Assembly: GCA_964019335.1 (NCBI GenBank)
Contig: OZ025670.1
Location: 124,001-188,000, forward strand
Length of the DNA: 64,000 bases
Origin: Diplonema japonicum
Lineage: Eukaryota; Euglenozoa; Diplonemea; Diplonemida; Diplonemidae
Direction: 5' to 3'
In this document: positions 22,182 to 32,394 of the stretch, in pieces
How the letters are laid out: every line of letters begins with the position of its first letter
How positions within the stretch are numbered: position 1 is the first letter of the stretch
Notes under the pieces: model-generated
Database searches by the model: none
Told to the model about the DNA's origin: nothing
Seen by the model: only the letters and a program-made list of their open reading frames with translations
Made by a program: the position numbers and the translations under genes

Positions 22182-23236
22182 ATGTCAGCTCGGACGCGGA
22201 GGGCGTGGCAGAGGGAGTGGAATGTTATGAAAAAGCACAGCACGGAGTTCTGCGGCCCAGGGCACCGAGGGGGGCAGATGTTGGGCATGTGTGTGGAACC
22301 CCGGACACCACTGTCGAAGATGGCACCCAGCACCCAAGGCGACGCGGACAGGAGATACCTCGCACTGTGCAGAGAGCTGAAAAAAGTATCAGAAGAAGCG
22401 TTCGGACGTCTTGCCGCACAACACTCGGTACCACAATGCTTTGCACCGTATGTTGTATGCATAGCGGCCATGCTGACAGGGCTGGAGGACACACCACAAG
22501 GAGCATGGCAGTATGTGGCACCTATGCTACGGCCGTCGGATGTATTGCTGGCGAGCTTGCTGAACCTTGACCCCCTTGCGGTGACTGAAGAAACGCAGCC
22601 TATACTGGACCGTGTTCCATCTGTTGATAGAGAAGCCTTGGAGCTGATCTCCCCTGCTGCACTGGCGATCGCACAATGGTGTGTGGGTGTCGCTGACTAC
22701 CGTGCTTATCTCATGACAACTGGTGGCTCTGCAGTCGTTCCTGGAGTGCCCAAAACGGTTTCCTGCAGTACTATGGAGAGCCCTTCAAAACCAATGTTTA
22801 TGTGTGCGGCAAGCCCAAGGGGGATGACGAGTCATAGGTCGAGCTCCCGGTCTTTGTCCCAGACAAAGCGGAGTAGAAGTGCGCGGAAATCTGTTTTGGT
22901 ACACGCGCCCGTTCCTGTTGCTGAGCCTCAGCCACGGTTGGCTGTGCGGCCGTTGAACTCCCCACCTGTTGTCAAGAATCATTTCAACACACCTTCTGTG
23001 GTGTCGTGGCTGCACAGTCTTGGCCTTTCCCCTTTCGCGGGTATTTTGATACAGAATGAGATAGATATTCAGGTATGTGGGTAGAAAATGAAAAGGGGGG
23101 GGGAAATATTTTCAGGCACTTCCTCTTCTTACTGAGCAAGACCTTGAAGACATGGGCATACCTATTGGGCCTAAAAGGATGATGTTAAACTCTATCAGCG
23201 AGATGTGTGCTGAAGATCCTTTGAGGTATCTTGGAT

Positions 23237-23238
<2 letters not shown>
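22182..23238 (+). CDS. SAM-domain protein with dynein-stalk-like helical segment (337 aa)
   Basis: Two exons, 22182-23072 and 23116-23238. The 43-base intron (GTATGTGG...TTTTCAG) falls inside the C-terminal SAM domain. That domain (about residues 275-325) begins VVSWLHSLGLSPFAGILIQN and continues after the intron with ALPLLTEQDLEDMGIPIGPK, so both halves are needed for the fold. An earlier segment, LELISPAALAIAQWCVGVAD, resembles the helix following the microtubule-binding stalk of dynein heavy chains. SAM domains usually mediate protein-protein association, so a cytoskeletal adaptor is a reasonable but unproven idea. The start follows a GACAG acceptor-like site. A GTATCT near the stop could be another donor. 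Confidence 0.75.
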
Positions 23239-23269
<31 letters not shown>

Positions 23270-23769
23270 GTTTTTTTTTTCTCCCTGTAGATTTTGCTTA
23301 ACTATTGTTTATTGTTTCACCATTGTAACAAACCCCCTCTTTTTTTTTTCGTGCGTTTTTTTTTTCTTCTGTTTTTTTTTTTTTTTTTTTTTTTTTTCTT
23401 TTGAGTAGGAATTGACAAGTAGTAATAAAGAAAAAAAAACCGAAATATAATTTAGTATCTTCCCCCCCCCCGTTTTTTCTTTTTTTTAGTACCCACCCAT
23501 ATCTTTTTGTTTACATCCCCTCTTGTACTCCATTCGCTCTCCTTTTTTATTTTTTACCCTCCCTCTTTTTTTTATCTCTCCCTCCCCCTCCGGCCTTGTA
23601 CCCTGTCTGGAATTTGTATAATCTAAAAGGCAATGTGATTCATTCTTCTTTTCTTTTTGTTTCTCTTGGAGGTGGCCGTGACTGTGGAAGGATGATTTAT
23701 ATATTATATGTTCGTTCCCACTCTCCTTTAAATCTTAAGACGGGGAAAAAAAAAAGAGGGAAAAAAAAA
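23239..23769. other. Poly-T and poly-C rich spacer
   Basis: Long T runs at 23240-23270 and 23370-23400. An in-frame open stretch from 23596 is contiguous with the next gene but is more likely 5' leader. Nothing else supported. Confidence 0.5.
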
Positions 23770-24420
23770 ATGCCGGGGGGTTGGGTTGCGAGCTTGCGGT
23801 CACCGTCTGCCCTGCCAGCGGGGAGCATGATGAAGAGGGAGCATTTTGAAGTTCTAGGGACGGGGCACAAGGACGACATGCAAAAAAGATTAATCGAAAC
23901 GCTGCAGGAACAGGTGGCGATGTTGGAAAAAGAAAACAAGACACCCCCGAAGAACGAGAGGCGTATCAAGACACCCAGATCTCGAACACCGACAGTTACA
24001 CCAAGAACGAAGTTGCGAGCTAGGCGATCAGAAAGTGCAAAGGTGGTGTCATCACCACTTGAAGGTGTGCTGGTGAAGGAGCATGGGTCAGTCCGTGCTG
24101 CATACGCAAACCTCTCGTCTCTCCACTCCCCCGAACTTAGCCCGAACAAAGCCTTTCTGCTGAACAAGCAACCTACTTCCCGCCGTTGCGGTTACACCTC
24201 CTTCACAGCAGCCGTCGCCACGAACAATCCACCCCCTGTGGTGCCCCCCACTACGCACCACCTTCTCTCCCTCACCACCGAACGGAAGAGAATTGAATCG
24301 CTCATCACCGCCCGAAAGATGGAGCACCTCGCAGCCCTCCGGTCCATCACAGATCAGATACAGCTCTACGAACAGGAAAAGGCCCACCTCCTTGATGAGC
24401 TCACCGGATTGAAAGCTTGA
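23770..24420 (+). CDS. Coiled-coil protein of unknown function (216 aa)
   Basis: The start is the ATG directly after a poly-A leader. Two helical segments flank a long disordered middle. The first is near residues 35-60 (RLIETLQEQVAMLEKENK). The second is the last 50 residues (ESLITARKMEHLAALRSITD and on), and both look like short coiled coils. The middle is Ser/Thr/Pro/Arg-rich with TPRSRTPTVTP-type motifs that could be phosphorylated. The layout suggests a structural or adaptor protein. No family recognised. Confidence 0.65.
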   Translation: MPGGWVASLRSPSALPAGSMMKREHFEVLGTGHKDDMQKRLIETLQEQVAMLEKENKTPPKNERRIKTPRSRTPTVTPRTKLRARRSESAKVVSSPLEGVLVKEHGSVRAAYANLSSLHSPELSPNKAFLLNKQPTSRRCGYTSFTAAVATNNPPPVVPPTTHHLLSLTTERKRIESLITARKMEHLAALRSITDQIQLYEQEKAHLLDELTGLKA

Positions 24421-24569
24421 GTAACTAACCTGACCACCTTTTACTGTACTATTTAGAATTTCTTGTTTTTTTGTTTTTTTTTTGTGTTTTTTTTTTTTTT
24501 TGTGGCACTGCTGTACTTGTTTGTTGTTCAGTCCTCTTCAGTTTTGACAAAACACTTAACTCAACAACG

Positions 24570-26828
24570 ATGGTGAGTCTTCGCACGACGACAGTAGGCT
24601 TCCCCCGTACGGGGCCGAAGCGTGAGATGAAGATGGCACTCGAGAAGTATTGGGGGAATAAGATCACGAAGGAGGAGCTTCTCGGGGTGAGCGACAAGGT
24701 AGCACTGCAAAGCCTGAAGGACCAAGAGGCAGCGGGGGTGAGCCTGATTGGAGTAGGTGACCACACGCTGTATGACCACGTATTGGACTGGAGCGAGCGC
24801 TTCGGGCTGACGTGCAGCAGGGTGCGGGCTGCAGGGCTGGTGGGGCTGGACGCCTACTTCACGCAGGCGAGGGGGAGGGACGGGGTCCCCGCGCTGGACA
24901 TGACGAAGTACTTCGATTCAAACTACCACTACATGGTGCCCGAGGTGGGGCGGGACACGGTCCCCAGCAGCAATTTCGCTTCCTTTGTGGCCCACGTGAA
25001 GATGCTCCGCAGCAAAGCCGCGAAGCCCGACACAGTGGTACCTATCGTGCTGGGACCCGTGACCCTCGCAAAGCTCTGCAAGTACTCTGATAGGACTGCG
25101 GCTGCTCTGGTCAAAGAGCTCGTTCCCCTGTACAAGGTGCTGCTAGGAGAGCTCAAGACGGCTGGAGTGAAGGAGGTGCAGCTGCATGAGCCGTGGCTGG
25201 TGATGAGCGACGCAGAGACGGAGGAGGTGCGCTCCCTTACAACAGCTGCCTACAAAGATCTCGGGAGTGCAGGCCCTGCTGTGAATCTGTGCGTGCACTT
25301 CGACTCCCTGAGCCCCGCAGTGTACAGCTATGTGGTGAAGCTCCCCGTGAAACGCGTGACGCTCGACTTCTGCAGGAGCAAGGCCATGGTGGAGATCGTG
25401 GAGAAACAGGGCTTTCCCACGACGAAGGAACTTGGGGCAGGGGTGGTCGACGGGCGCAATGTATGGAGGAACGAAGCCGCAGCGGGGGCCCTGCTGCAGA
25501 GGATTCGGAAGGCTGTGCATGACGACAGCAGAGTGGTGGTTGCTCCTTCGTGCTCGTTGCAGTTCGTCCCGTACGACTTGGCTTTTGAGGATGAGATCGG
25601 AAGCATCCCCGCGGAAGTGAAGGGCAAGCTTGCGTTCGCAAAGCAGAAGCTGGAGGTGTTGGTTGGGTTGTCAAAGGCATCATCATCATCATCATCTTCT
25701 TCTTCCTGGATCGGGGAAGACAACCTCACTGGCGTGGAAGGGGCGAAAAAGGTAACTCCCGAGATGTACACACGTAGCCAACCCTTCAAGGAGCGCAGAG
25801 GGAAACAGCTGGCGGAACTGCCCGACTTCCCCACAACTACGATCGGATCGTTCCCGCAGACAGCGGAGATCAGGAAGCTGCGACGCGAGTGGAAGGAGGG
25901 GAAGATAGGGAAGGCAGCGTACGAGGAGCAGATCGACAAGGAGATCGAGAGGGTGGTGGCCATCCAGAAGGACATTGGGCTGGACGTGTTCGTGCACGGA
26001 GAGCCAGAAAGGAGCGACATGGTGGAGTACTTCGCACAGAAGCTGGACGGGATGCTGCTGACAAGGCACGGGTGGGTGCAGTCATACGGGTCTAGGTACG
26101 TGCGCCCCCCTGTTATCTACGGGACGGTAAGCCGGAAGAAGGGGGAAGCGATGACAGTACGGGAGTTTGCAGTGTGCCAGAAAGCAAGCGGGACAGTGCC
26201 CGTCAAGGGCATGCTGACGGGACCTGTGACGATCCTGAACTGGTCGTTCTGCAGGGTGGACATCCCACGTGCGGAGCAGGCAGTTGAGGTAGCGCTCGCA
26301 GTTAGGGAGGAAGTGGCAGACCTGGAGGCGGCTGGGTGCAGGGTGGTACAGGTGGACGAAGCAGCTCTGCGTGAGAGGATGCCACTGAAGAAGGAAGAGA
26401 GCGGGAACTACCTGGAGTGGGCTGTGGCGTGCTTCAGGCTGTCGACATGCGGGGCACGTCCCTCTACACAGGTGGTGACTCACATGTGCTACTCCACCTT
26501 CGAGGACATCATCGGGAAGATCGACGCAATGGACGCTGACGTCCTCACCATCGAGAACTCCAGGAGCGCAGGGGAGATGGTGGCGGCCCTCTCCTCCTAC
26601 GGCTACGCCCGCGACCTCGGCGCAGGGGTCTACGACATCCACTCCCCGGTGGTCCCTACCATGGACGATATGGTGGCCTGTCTTCGAGGCCTCCCCCTAC
26701 CCCCCTCCAGGACCTGGGTGAACCCCGACTGCGGTTTGAAAACACGGAAATGGGACGAAGTCATCCCCTCCCTCAAGAACATGGTCGCCGCTGCCAACAA
26801 GCTCCGCGAGAACCGTGTCAGTGCTTGA
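24570..26828 (+). CDS. metE: Cobalamin-independent methionine synthase MetE (752 aa)
   Basis: Transfers a methyl group from 5-methyltetrahydropteroyl-triglutamate to homocysteine, the last step of methionine synthesis. The length matches the bacterial and plant family (about 750-765). The N-terminal barrel starts TTTVGFPRTGPKREMK. The C-terminal catalytic barrel starts near residue 420 (TTTIGSFPQTAEIRKLR), with FVHGEPERSDMVEYF and MLTGPVTILNWSF. Zinc ligands expected for the family are present: His and Cys in THMCYSTFED (about 638/640), Glu in TIENSRS and Cys in NPDCGLKTR. An Ala/Ser run (ASSSSSSSSSSW, about 369-380) coded by TCA/TCT triplets is an insertion between the barrels. Single exon. 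The start was chosen by homology; upstream in-frame sequence is Phe-rich leader. Confidence 0.97.
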   Translation: MVSLRTTTVGFPRTGPKREMKMALEKYWGNKITKEELLGVSDKVALQSLKDQEAAGVSLIGVGDHTLYDHVLDWSERFGLTCSRVRAAGLVGLDAYFTQARGRDGVPALDMTKYFDSNYHYMVPEVGRDTVPSSNFASFVAHVKMLRSKAAKPDTVVPIVLGPVTLAKLCKYSDRTAAALVKELVPLYKVLLGELKTAGVKEVQLHEPWLVMSDAETEEVRSLTTAAYKDLGSAGPAVNLCVHFDSLSPAVYSYVVKLPVKRVTLDFCRSKAMVEIVEKQGFPTTKELGAGVVDGRNVWRNEAAAGALLQRIRKAVHDDSRVVVAPSCSLQFVPYDLAFEDEIGSIPAEVKGKLAFAKQKLEVLVGLSKASSSSSSSSSWIGEDNLTGVEGAKKVTPEMYTRSQPFKERRGKQLAELPDFPTTTIGSFPQTAEIRKLRREWKEGKIGKAAYEEQIDKEIERVVAIQKDIGLDVFVHGEPERSDMVEYFAQKLDGMLLTRHGWVQSYGSRYVRPPVIYGTVSRKKGEAMTVREFAVCQKASGTVPVKGMLTGPVTILNWSFCRVDIPRAEQAVEVALAVREEVADLEAAGCRVVQVDEAALRERMPLKKEESGNYLEWAVACFRLSTCGARPSTQVVTHMCYSTFEDIIGKIDAMDADVLTIENSRSAGEMVAALSSYGYARDLGAGVYDIHSPVVPTMDDMVACLRGLPLPPSRTWVNPDCGLKTRKWDEVIPSLKNMVAAANKLRENRVSA

Positions 26829-27277
26829 TGGCTACGATTATCTCTTTCATACCTCTCTTTGATGGGAACTTTCTTCATGGTCCCCCCCCTTTTTTTTTAT
26901 CTCTTTTTAATTTTTTTCCTTTCAATTTTCAACGCTTTTCTTTAAATCGACCCCTTCCGTCCTTGTAGCGGGTGCTCTCGTTTTGCTTTCAGGGCCCGCG
27001 ACGCACGTTGTGTGTCATTGGACCGCCTCTCCTGACCAGCGTTGCCCTCTCGTGTCTTTGCATTTGTTTATCAACGACCACGGTGGAGTCGCACGCACGG
27101 CTTGAGTGGTTGCCCGCCCAACGGTCGAGCACCGCGCAGGATGGACTGTTTCCCCTTCTCTCCCCTTTCCCCATTTATCTCCGCGACAGCTGAGCCTTTC
27201 TCCTTCCTGTTTATGCTTTTTAACTTTATTATTCTATTTTGTCATTCAACAAAGATCTGCATAGGGCGTACCCGCAC
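26829..27277. other. Intergenic spacer before array 2
   Basis: T-rich to about 26960, then a unique stretch of balanced composition (26970-27190) with short open frames on both strands that resemble nothing known. It runs directly into the first block A of array 2. Confidence 0.45.
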
Positions 27278-28110
27278 GAGCAACCTTTTTAGGAAACCAT
27301 GGCAGGGCTTTTTACAGTGCCTTGCGAAATGGGCCGTAAGGTCTGCGAGAGTTCTTTTCTCAGTCTTTTGTGCCAGTGGCAAGAATGATGACAACGAAGC
27401 ACCCTCTCCGGTCTCCAGCAAAACCATGCGAGATACAGCGTTGCTTTTATACCCCGTTACCCGTCTGACTTTTCTTCTTTCATTTGTTGCCCTGCATTTG
27501 TTTCTTTCCAATCCCCAAACAACATGATGACAAACCTTCACTTTAACATGCGTGTCTTTAACCTGACCCTTTTGTGTTTGATGAATACCTTTAACTTTGG
27601 CTTGCTCTTTCTGACATGTTGAATAAGGCCCTCCATGGACAAAGCAACAGAGATGATTACATATAAGCAGTCTCCCTCTTCGTGAATGGTTTTGACGAGA
27701 ACCTGCTATTCGAACCTAATTACATTTTCCGATGATTCACCGTAGAGTCTAGTAGAACAACATAGTAGTGGAGCAACCTTTTTAGGAAACCATGGCAGGG
27801 CTTTTTACAGTGCCTTGCGAAATGGGCCGTAAGGTCTGCGAGAGTTATTTTCTGTATCTTTATCTTTTGTGCCAGTGACAAGAATGATGACAACGAAGCA
27901 CCCTCTCCGGTCTCCAGCAAAACCATGCGAGATACAGCGTTGCTTTTATACCCCGTTACCCGTCTGACTTTTCCTCATTTGTTGCCCTGCATTTGTTTCT
28001 TTCCAATCCCCAAACAACATGATGACAAACCTTCACTTTAACATGCGTGTCTTTAACCTGACCCTTTTGTGTTTGATGAATACTTTTAACTTTGGCTTGC
28101 TCTTTCTGAC
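27278..28110 (+). repeat. Modular repeat array 2
   Basis: Block order A (27278), B, C (27525), E (about 27650), A (27771), B, C (28019). Same orientation and same relative order as in array 1. The last C block ends in CTTGCTCTTTCTGAC four bases before an ATG that can open the next gene. Confidence 0.9.
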
Positions 28111-28113
28111 AAC

Positions 28114-29349
28114 ATGACTAGTTGGGCTTTAGGGGTAACACTCAAAAGGCACATGAGAGGATTGAAAGTGCTAGGGTGCGCCGTGGCGGTGTGGTACCTC
28201 GCCACACTCATAGGGAACAGGGTCAAGGCTCAAGGCAACAAGAAGATGACTGCGCGGATGCTGACACTGGAGGACGGGCGGGGTGTGACTGAGGCCTTCG
28301 GGTACGAAATTATGAATGTACGGGAAGACAAAATCATGGACGGGCGGCAAGCGCTTATTGTGCCCGTGAGTGCGAAGCATGCCGTAGAGGGGAAAGTGGA
28401 GGTTGTCATCAAGCGCGTGACGTCGGAGCACATCCTTGCGAAGCCGGAGGGCGCTGTGCGCGAGTCATTTGTCAAGTCGGCTGAACGAGAAATAGACTTC
28501 TACCAGCACCAGCTAAAACCCACTATCGCTGCACTGTGGCCGAAATGCTACCTGAGCTACAAGTCGAAAGCTACAACCCCCGAGTTCCTGATGGTAATCG
28601 AGGATATGTATGAGGCGGGTTTCAACCAAGAGCCAGGGCTCACGGACTCCCGGATGCGCGACGGACTGGAAGCCCTTGCCGTGTTTCACGCTGCCTACTG
28701 GCGTGACGAAACCGCACTGAAGGAAGAGCAAGGAGCCTTCTGGCCGCTGTACAAGCGACACGACAGCGAAAAAGACAAAGTGGCGGTAGCGGCACACTGG
28801 GAAAGAGTGTGCAAAGAATTCCCACAGTTGGACAGCAGCGTGGGGACGAGGGTGCTTGCTGCGTCGGAGTCGCTGGACGCGACTGTGCGGGGGACGTGTG
28901 TGACAAGGATACACGGCGACGCAAAGGGTCCCAACATGTTCTTCAGGGACACGGAGGGGCCGCTAGCATCGCGTGTCAGGTTGATTGACGCACAGTGGAC
29001 AGGAAGGGGCAACCCGTACACAGATGTCGCAAACCTCATCACAGCAGGGCTGCAGGTGCAGCTGCTGCCGGAGTTTGACGAGTACCTCGCGCACTACGAA
29101 GAGAATCTACTGCACCACCTGCCTGCAGTGCACCATGCCGAGTACAAGGACCTCATCAAGCCCACGTGGGACGCCTGCTGGCTGGACTACGCACGCGTCG
29201 TAATGCTCGGCCTGTGGGCCAAGCTCTCAAAGGAAAGACTTGTTGCAAACCGCAACAACGTCGGCTCCTCAATGGTCGGGAGGTCAGAGCCGCACGTGGA
29301 GTTCATCGTCGCCCGTGCTGCAGCAACACTGAAGGACATGGGACACTGA
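28114..29349 (+). CDS. Ecdysteroid-kinase/aminoglycoside-phosphotransferase-like protein with membrane anchor (411 aa)
   Basis: Protein-kinase-like small-molecule phosphotransferase. Visible motifs are the catalytic loop IHGDAKGPNMFFR (about 265-278) and the metal-binding region RLIDAQWTGRGNPYTDVANL (about 288-308), the HGDxxxxN and DxQ signatures of the EcKinase/CHK and APH families. The N-lobe includes VEVVIKRVTSE, with the probable ATP-site Lys. An N-terminal hydrophobic helix (LKVLGCAVAVWYLATLIG) suggests a signal anchor, uncommon in these kinases. The substrate cannot be told. The start is uncertain: ATG at 28114 directly follows repeat block C, while ATG at 28153 follows an acceptor-like GCTTTAG and gives a tidier anchor. 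Confidence 0.85.
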   Translation: MTSWALGVTLKRHMRGLKVLGCAVAVWYLATLIGNRVKAQGNKKMTARMLTLEDGRGVTEAFGYEIMNVREDKIMDGRQALIVPVSAKHAVEGKVEVVIKRVTSEHILAKPEGAVRESFVKSAEREIDFYQHQLKPTIAALWPKCYLSYKSKATTPEFLMVIEDMYEAGFNQEPGLTDSRMRDGLEALAVFHAAYWRDETALKEEQGAFWPLYKRHDSEKDKVAVAAHWERVCKEFPQLDSSVGTRVLAASESLDATVRGTCVTRIHGDAKGPNMFFRDTEGPLASRVRLIDAQWTGRGNPYTDVANLITAGLQVQLLPEFDEYLAHYEENLLHHLPAVHHAEYKDLIKPTWDACWLDYARVVMLGLWAKLSKERLVANRNNVGSSMVGRSEPHVEFIVARAAATLKDMGH

Positions 29350-29496
29350 GTAGAGAGTAGTTGTTTTCCCACCCTTTTTCGAAGTACAAAATAAATAAAT
29401 AAAGAAACCACATAAAGGGAACAAGAAGACACCCCCTTTAAAAAAATACACCATATGCGCTGCTGCAAATAAAAAAGAAAAATAGGAAAAAAAAAA

Positions 29497-31180
29497 ATGA
29501 ATGTGAAAAAAAGCACGAAGATCCTCATAGGGGTGGCGGTGCTGATGTCACTCGGGCCGCTGCTAGTGGTGGGCCCAGCGATCGGCGGTAAGGGGAATAA
29601 ACCGAATCTAGATAGTGACGATTCAAGAGAAAGCAGCAGCCGTGAACATGAACATGAAGACAGCGATAAGGACACGGTGTGGCAGGTGGTGGAGGATGTG
29701 TCCGAGGTGAAGACAGGCGACATGGTAGGCATACAAGCGGGGAACGGAAAGTGGTTAAGCCGGGCTTATGACACCGAAGGGACTCGTGTAGAGCTCGCTG
29801 AGAAAATATGGCAAGTCAGGATAAAAAACAAGAATTGGAGCTTCAAATCCTGGGCAGGAACGTACCTAGGCCTCAACAGGGAGACCAAAATGGTAGCACA
29901 GGCCAGGACCATATCATCGGAAGTGAAATGGAACCTCGCAACGGATCCTTCAGCCACTTCAAAACCACGTGTGACCATAAAAGGTGTCGGCAGGGACGGT
30001 GCGGGAAAGTACGCCGGCTTGTCCAATAAAGGTAAGGCCGACCTCTCTTGCAAGTACGAAAGTATCTCACACCCAACCACAACCTTCACGTTGTACAAAG
30101 CAGTGCAGTGCAACACCCCTACCTCCTGCTGGGACAATTTTATCGCGAAAAAAGCAAAATTGTACGCAATTCCCGACGTGTCAGACCACTTGGGTACCAC
30201 CCTCCCTCTCTTCGGCTCCCCTAAACCTTTCAACAAGTCGAGCGACTCGTACAACGAAGCTACAGTCATCTTCAAACGAACTTTGGAAGGATGGGGCAGA
30301 TTGGCGGACCCCGTGAAACCGTTGTTTTTCATGGAATCCGCAGACGATATAGGGCAAAGCATGGTCAAGGACAAGGAGCTGCCTATGTTAAATGAGTATG
30401 TAGAGAAGGGGGAAAAAAAAAAACTTTTGTTTAAACTAATCGTAGGTTCGAACACCACAAAGAGTACAAGACCCAGCCCACCTACAGAGGCCTCTTCGCA
30501 AAAGCATTCAAAGGGGTTAATGAGGTTCTAGGTGGAACAACGCCTGAAATGGCAGTGTACTCAAACTCCGATATTCTGTACACATCGAACTTGGTATGTA
30601 ATTTTTTTTTCTTTTTTTTTTTTTTTTTTTATGTACCTCACCTTCAAAGGCAACAAGCTTAGCTGAATCTATGAAATTTGCGAAGAAAAAATACGGTGAA
30701 GCTCCCCGGGTGATGGTGGTGGGGCAGCGCGTCAACGTGGTGATGCCCGAGACTGTAAACTTTGGGACGACAGTTGACGACTTAGACAGAACCTTGAAGA
30801 AGCTGGCGGAAAAGGGGCAAACTTACCAGACGAATGCAGAGGACTACTTCGCGGTCAGCAGGGAGCTGTACAACTGGGAGAAGCTACCAGATTTCATCAT
30901 CGGAGGGGTCGCCTTTGACAACTGGTTCGTGGGGAAGGCCAACCGTGACAAAGGGGACATCATTACAGTAGACGCCACAGACACCGTTCTGGCGGTCCAT
31001 CAAAACCACGGACAAGGAAGAAAAGACTCACATTTACAACCAAAGTCACAATACAACAGAAACCTCGCTGTAAAACACGGATCCTGGTCGAAGGGTCGCG
31101 TTGTCGACACACAGTACGCCACGATGTCGGTCCCATGGGGGGAAACTGTGGTGGTGGAAAGGCGGAGATTATTATTTTAA
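29497..31180 (+). CDS. Type II membrane protein with fascin-like beta-trefoil and glycosyltransferase-like domain (525 aa)
   Basis: Three exons, 29497-30395, 30446-30593 and 30650-31180. Introns of 50 and 56 bases are GT-AG, and phases fit. The N-terminus has a signal anchor (STKILIGVAVLMSLGPLLVV). Residues about 60-205 look like a fascin-type beta-trefoil (GIQAGNGKWLSR, KSWAGTYLGLN, KYAGLSNKGK). From about 215 the sequence resembles nucleotide-sugar-dependent transferases, with NSDILYTSNL as a possible metal-site region and LPDFIIGGVAFDNWFVGKA, which matches the family's P-F-x-x-G-x-x-x-W/F-D-N-W pattern. Likely Golgi or ER, adding sugar to an unknown acceptor. The final residues run into A/T-rich DNA, so the exact C-terminus is less certain. 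Confidence 0.75.
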
Positions 31181-31268
31181 AAAATAAGAAAAAAAAATAT
31201 TTTTTTTTTTTTTTTTTTTTGTGTTCCCCCCATATAATCCATGAAAGAAGGGAGAATATATATATATA

Positions 31269-31306
<38 letters not shown>

Positions 31307-31309
<3 letters not shown>

Positions 31310-32394
31310 TCTTCCACGGACCAACAAAAATGGGGTGATATAGCCAACGACGACGATGTTGATGTTTTCGGTGATGCCCTGCCAACAGGGAGCTTTGCGG
31401 TGCTTGCTTGTGAAGAAGATGTTTCGTTCAATGATGTCGAGGTGACAATACCACACTACAAGGTGGTCAAGGGGAAACGGTCCTTCGTCGGGTACGTGGT
31501 ACAAGTAGCCGGCAACACAAAATCCTGGCAAGTGATGAAACGATTTTCAGAGTTCCACCGGCTGCACACTCTTCTGATGAGGAAGAACGACCACAAAGTC
31601 CTTCCCATGTTTCCATCGAAACTGAAACGGCCTCTAGAATCAGAAAAACACCTCATAAAACGAAGAATGCACAGTCTCGGAAAATACCTCACCGCGGTGT
31701 GGGCGCTTCACAAGAACAACAAACTGGAAGCGAGTGAGTTGGTGGAGGATTTCTTGAAAACAGAAACAGTAGTACCGTGCCAAGACCCCAAAAGAGAGGC
31801 ATCTCCTTCCCTAACTGAACATGCCACCGATGACGGGCCTTTAACGGACCGCGGGTTTCCGAATAACAGACAGTTAAGTTTCAAGGCCACACCACGGGGT
31901 GATGAACACAGTACTGACGTAAAAGAAGGTACCTGGGCACCATGTGTGTCTGTGGTGTCAACGCCTACAGAACACCTCATTGTGCTTGAGATCCCAGGTG
32001 TGGAAGAGGAGGGTATTTCTATAACAGTTATGGAGGCGGGGATACGGTTGTTTGGCGAGAAGAAAATAGATATGCCCACGTCGCAGGTCACCCACAACGA
32101 GCGGTGTTTTGGGACATTCGCGGTCGATTTTCAAATACCGGAGTGCTTCCAGCCTTACACCAGCTTCGGGTCACGGATACACCTTGGGAATCTGTATATA
32201 AGCTACTCTCTTGGAGCTTGGTATGGAATTAATTTCAACACACGGACGCACATTTTTACTACAGTGAACCGTCGCCGACTTCATCTTCTAGTGCCACACA
32301 TTCTGAAGCATCTCCTCAGCACCACGGGCGTGAAGAGGGTGGTGAAGATGACAAGAAAGATTTTGACGATGACTTGATTCATAAAATTAACTGA
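31307..32394 (+). CDS. PX domain - HSP20/p23-like fusion protein (347 aa)
   Basis: Two exons, 31307-32220 and 32265-32394, joined by a 44-base GT-AG intron. The ATG directly follows a 40-base poly-A run. Residues about 40-155 form a PX domain (phosphoinositide binding): VTIPHYKVV, WQVMKRFSEFHRLHTLL, MFPSKLKRP and LGKYLTAVWAL are its typical strand, RYSDF-like and helix motifs. After a Ser/Thr-rich linker, residues about 215-304 form an alpha-crystallin/p23-type beta-sandwich (EHLIVLEIPGVEEEGISITV, FAVDFQIPE). The second exon adds a Ser/His-rich tail and an acidic end (EEGGEDDKKDFDDDL), as in p23 co-chaperones. Probably a membrane-recruited chaperone-like protein. Confidence 0.85.
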
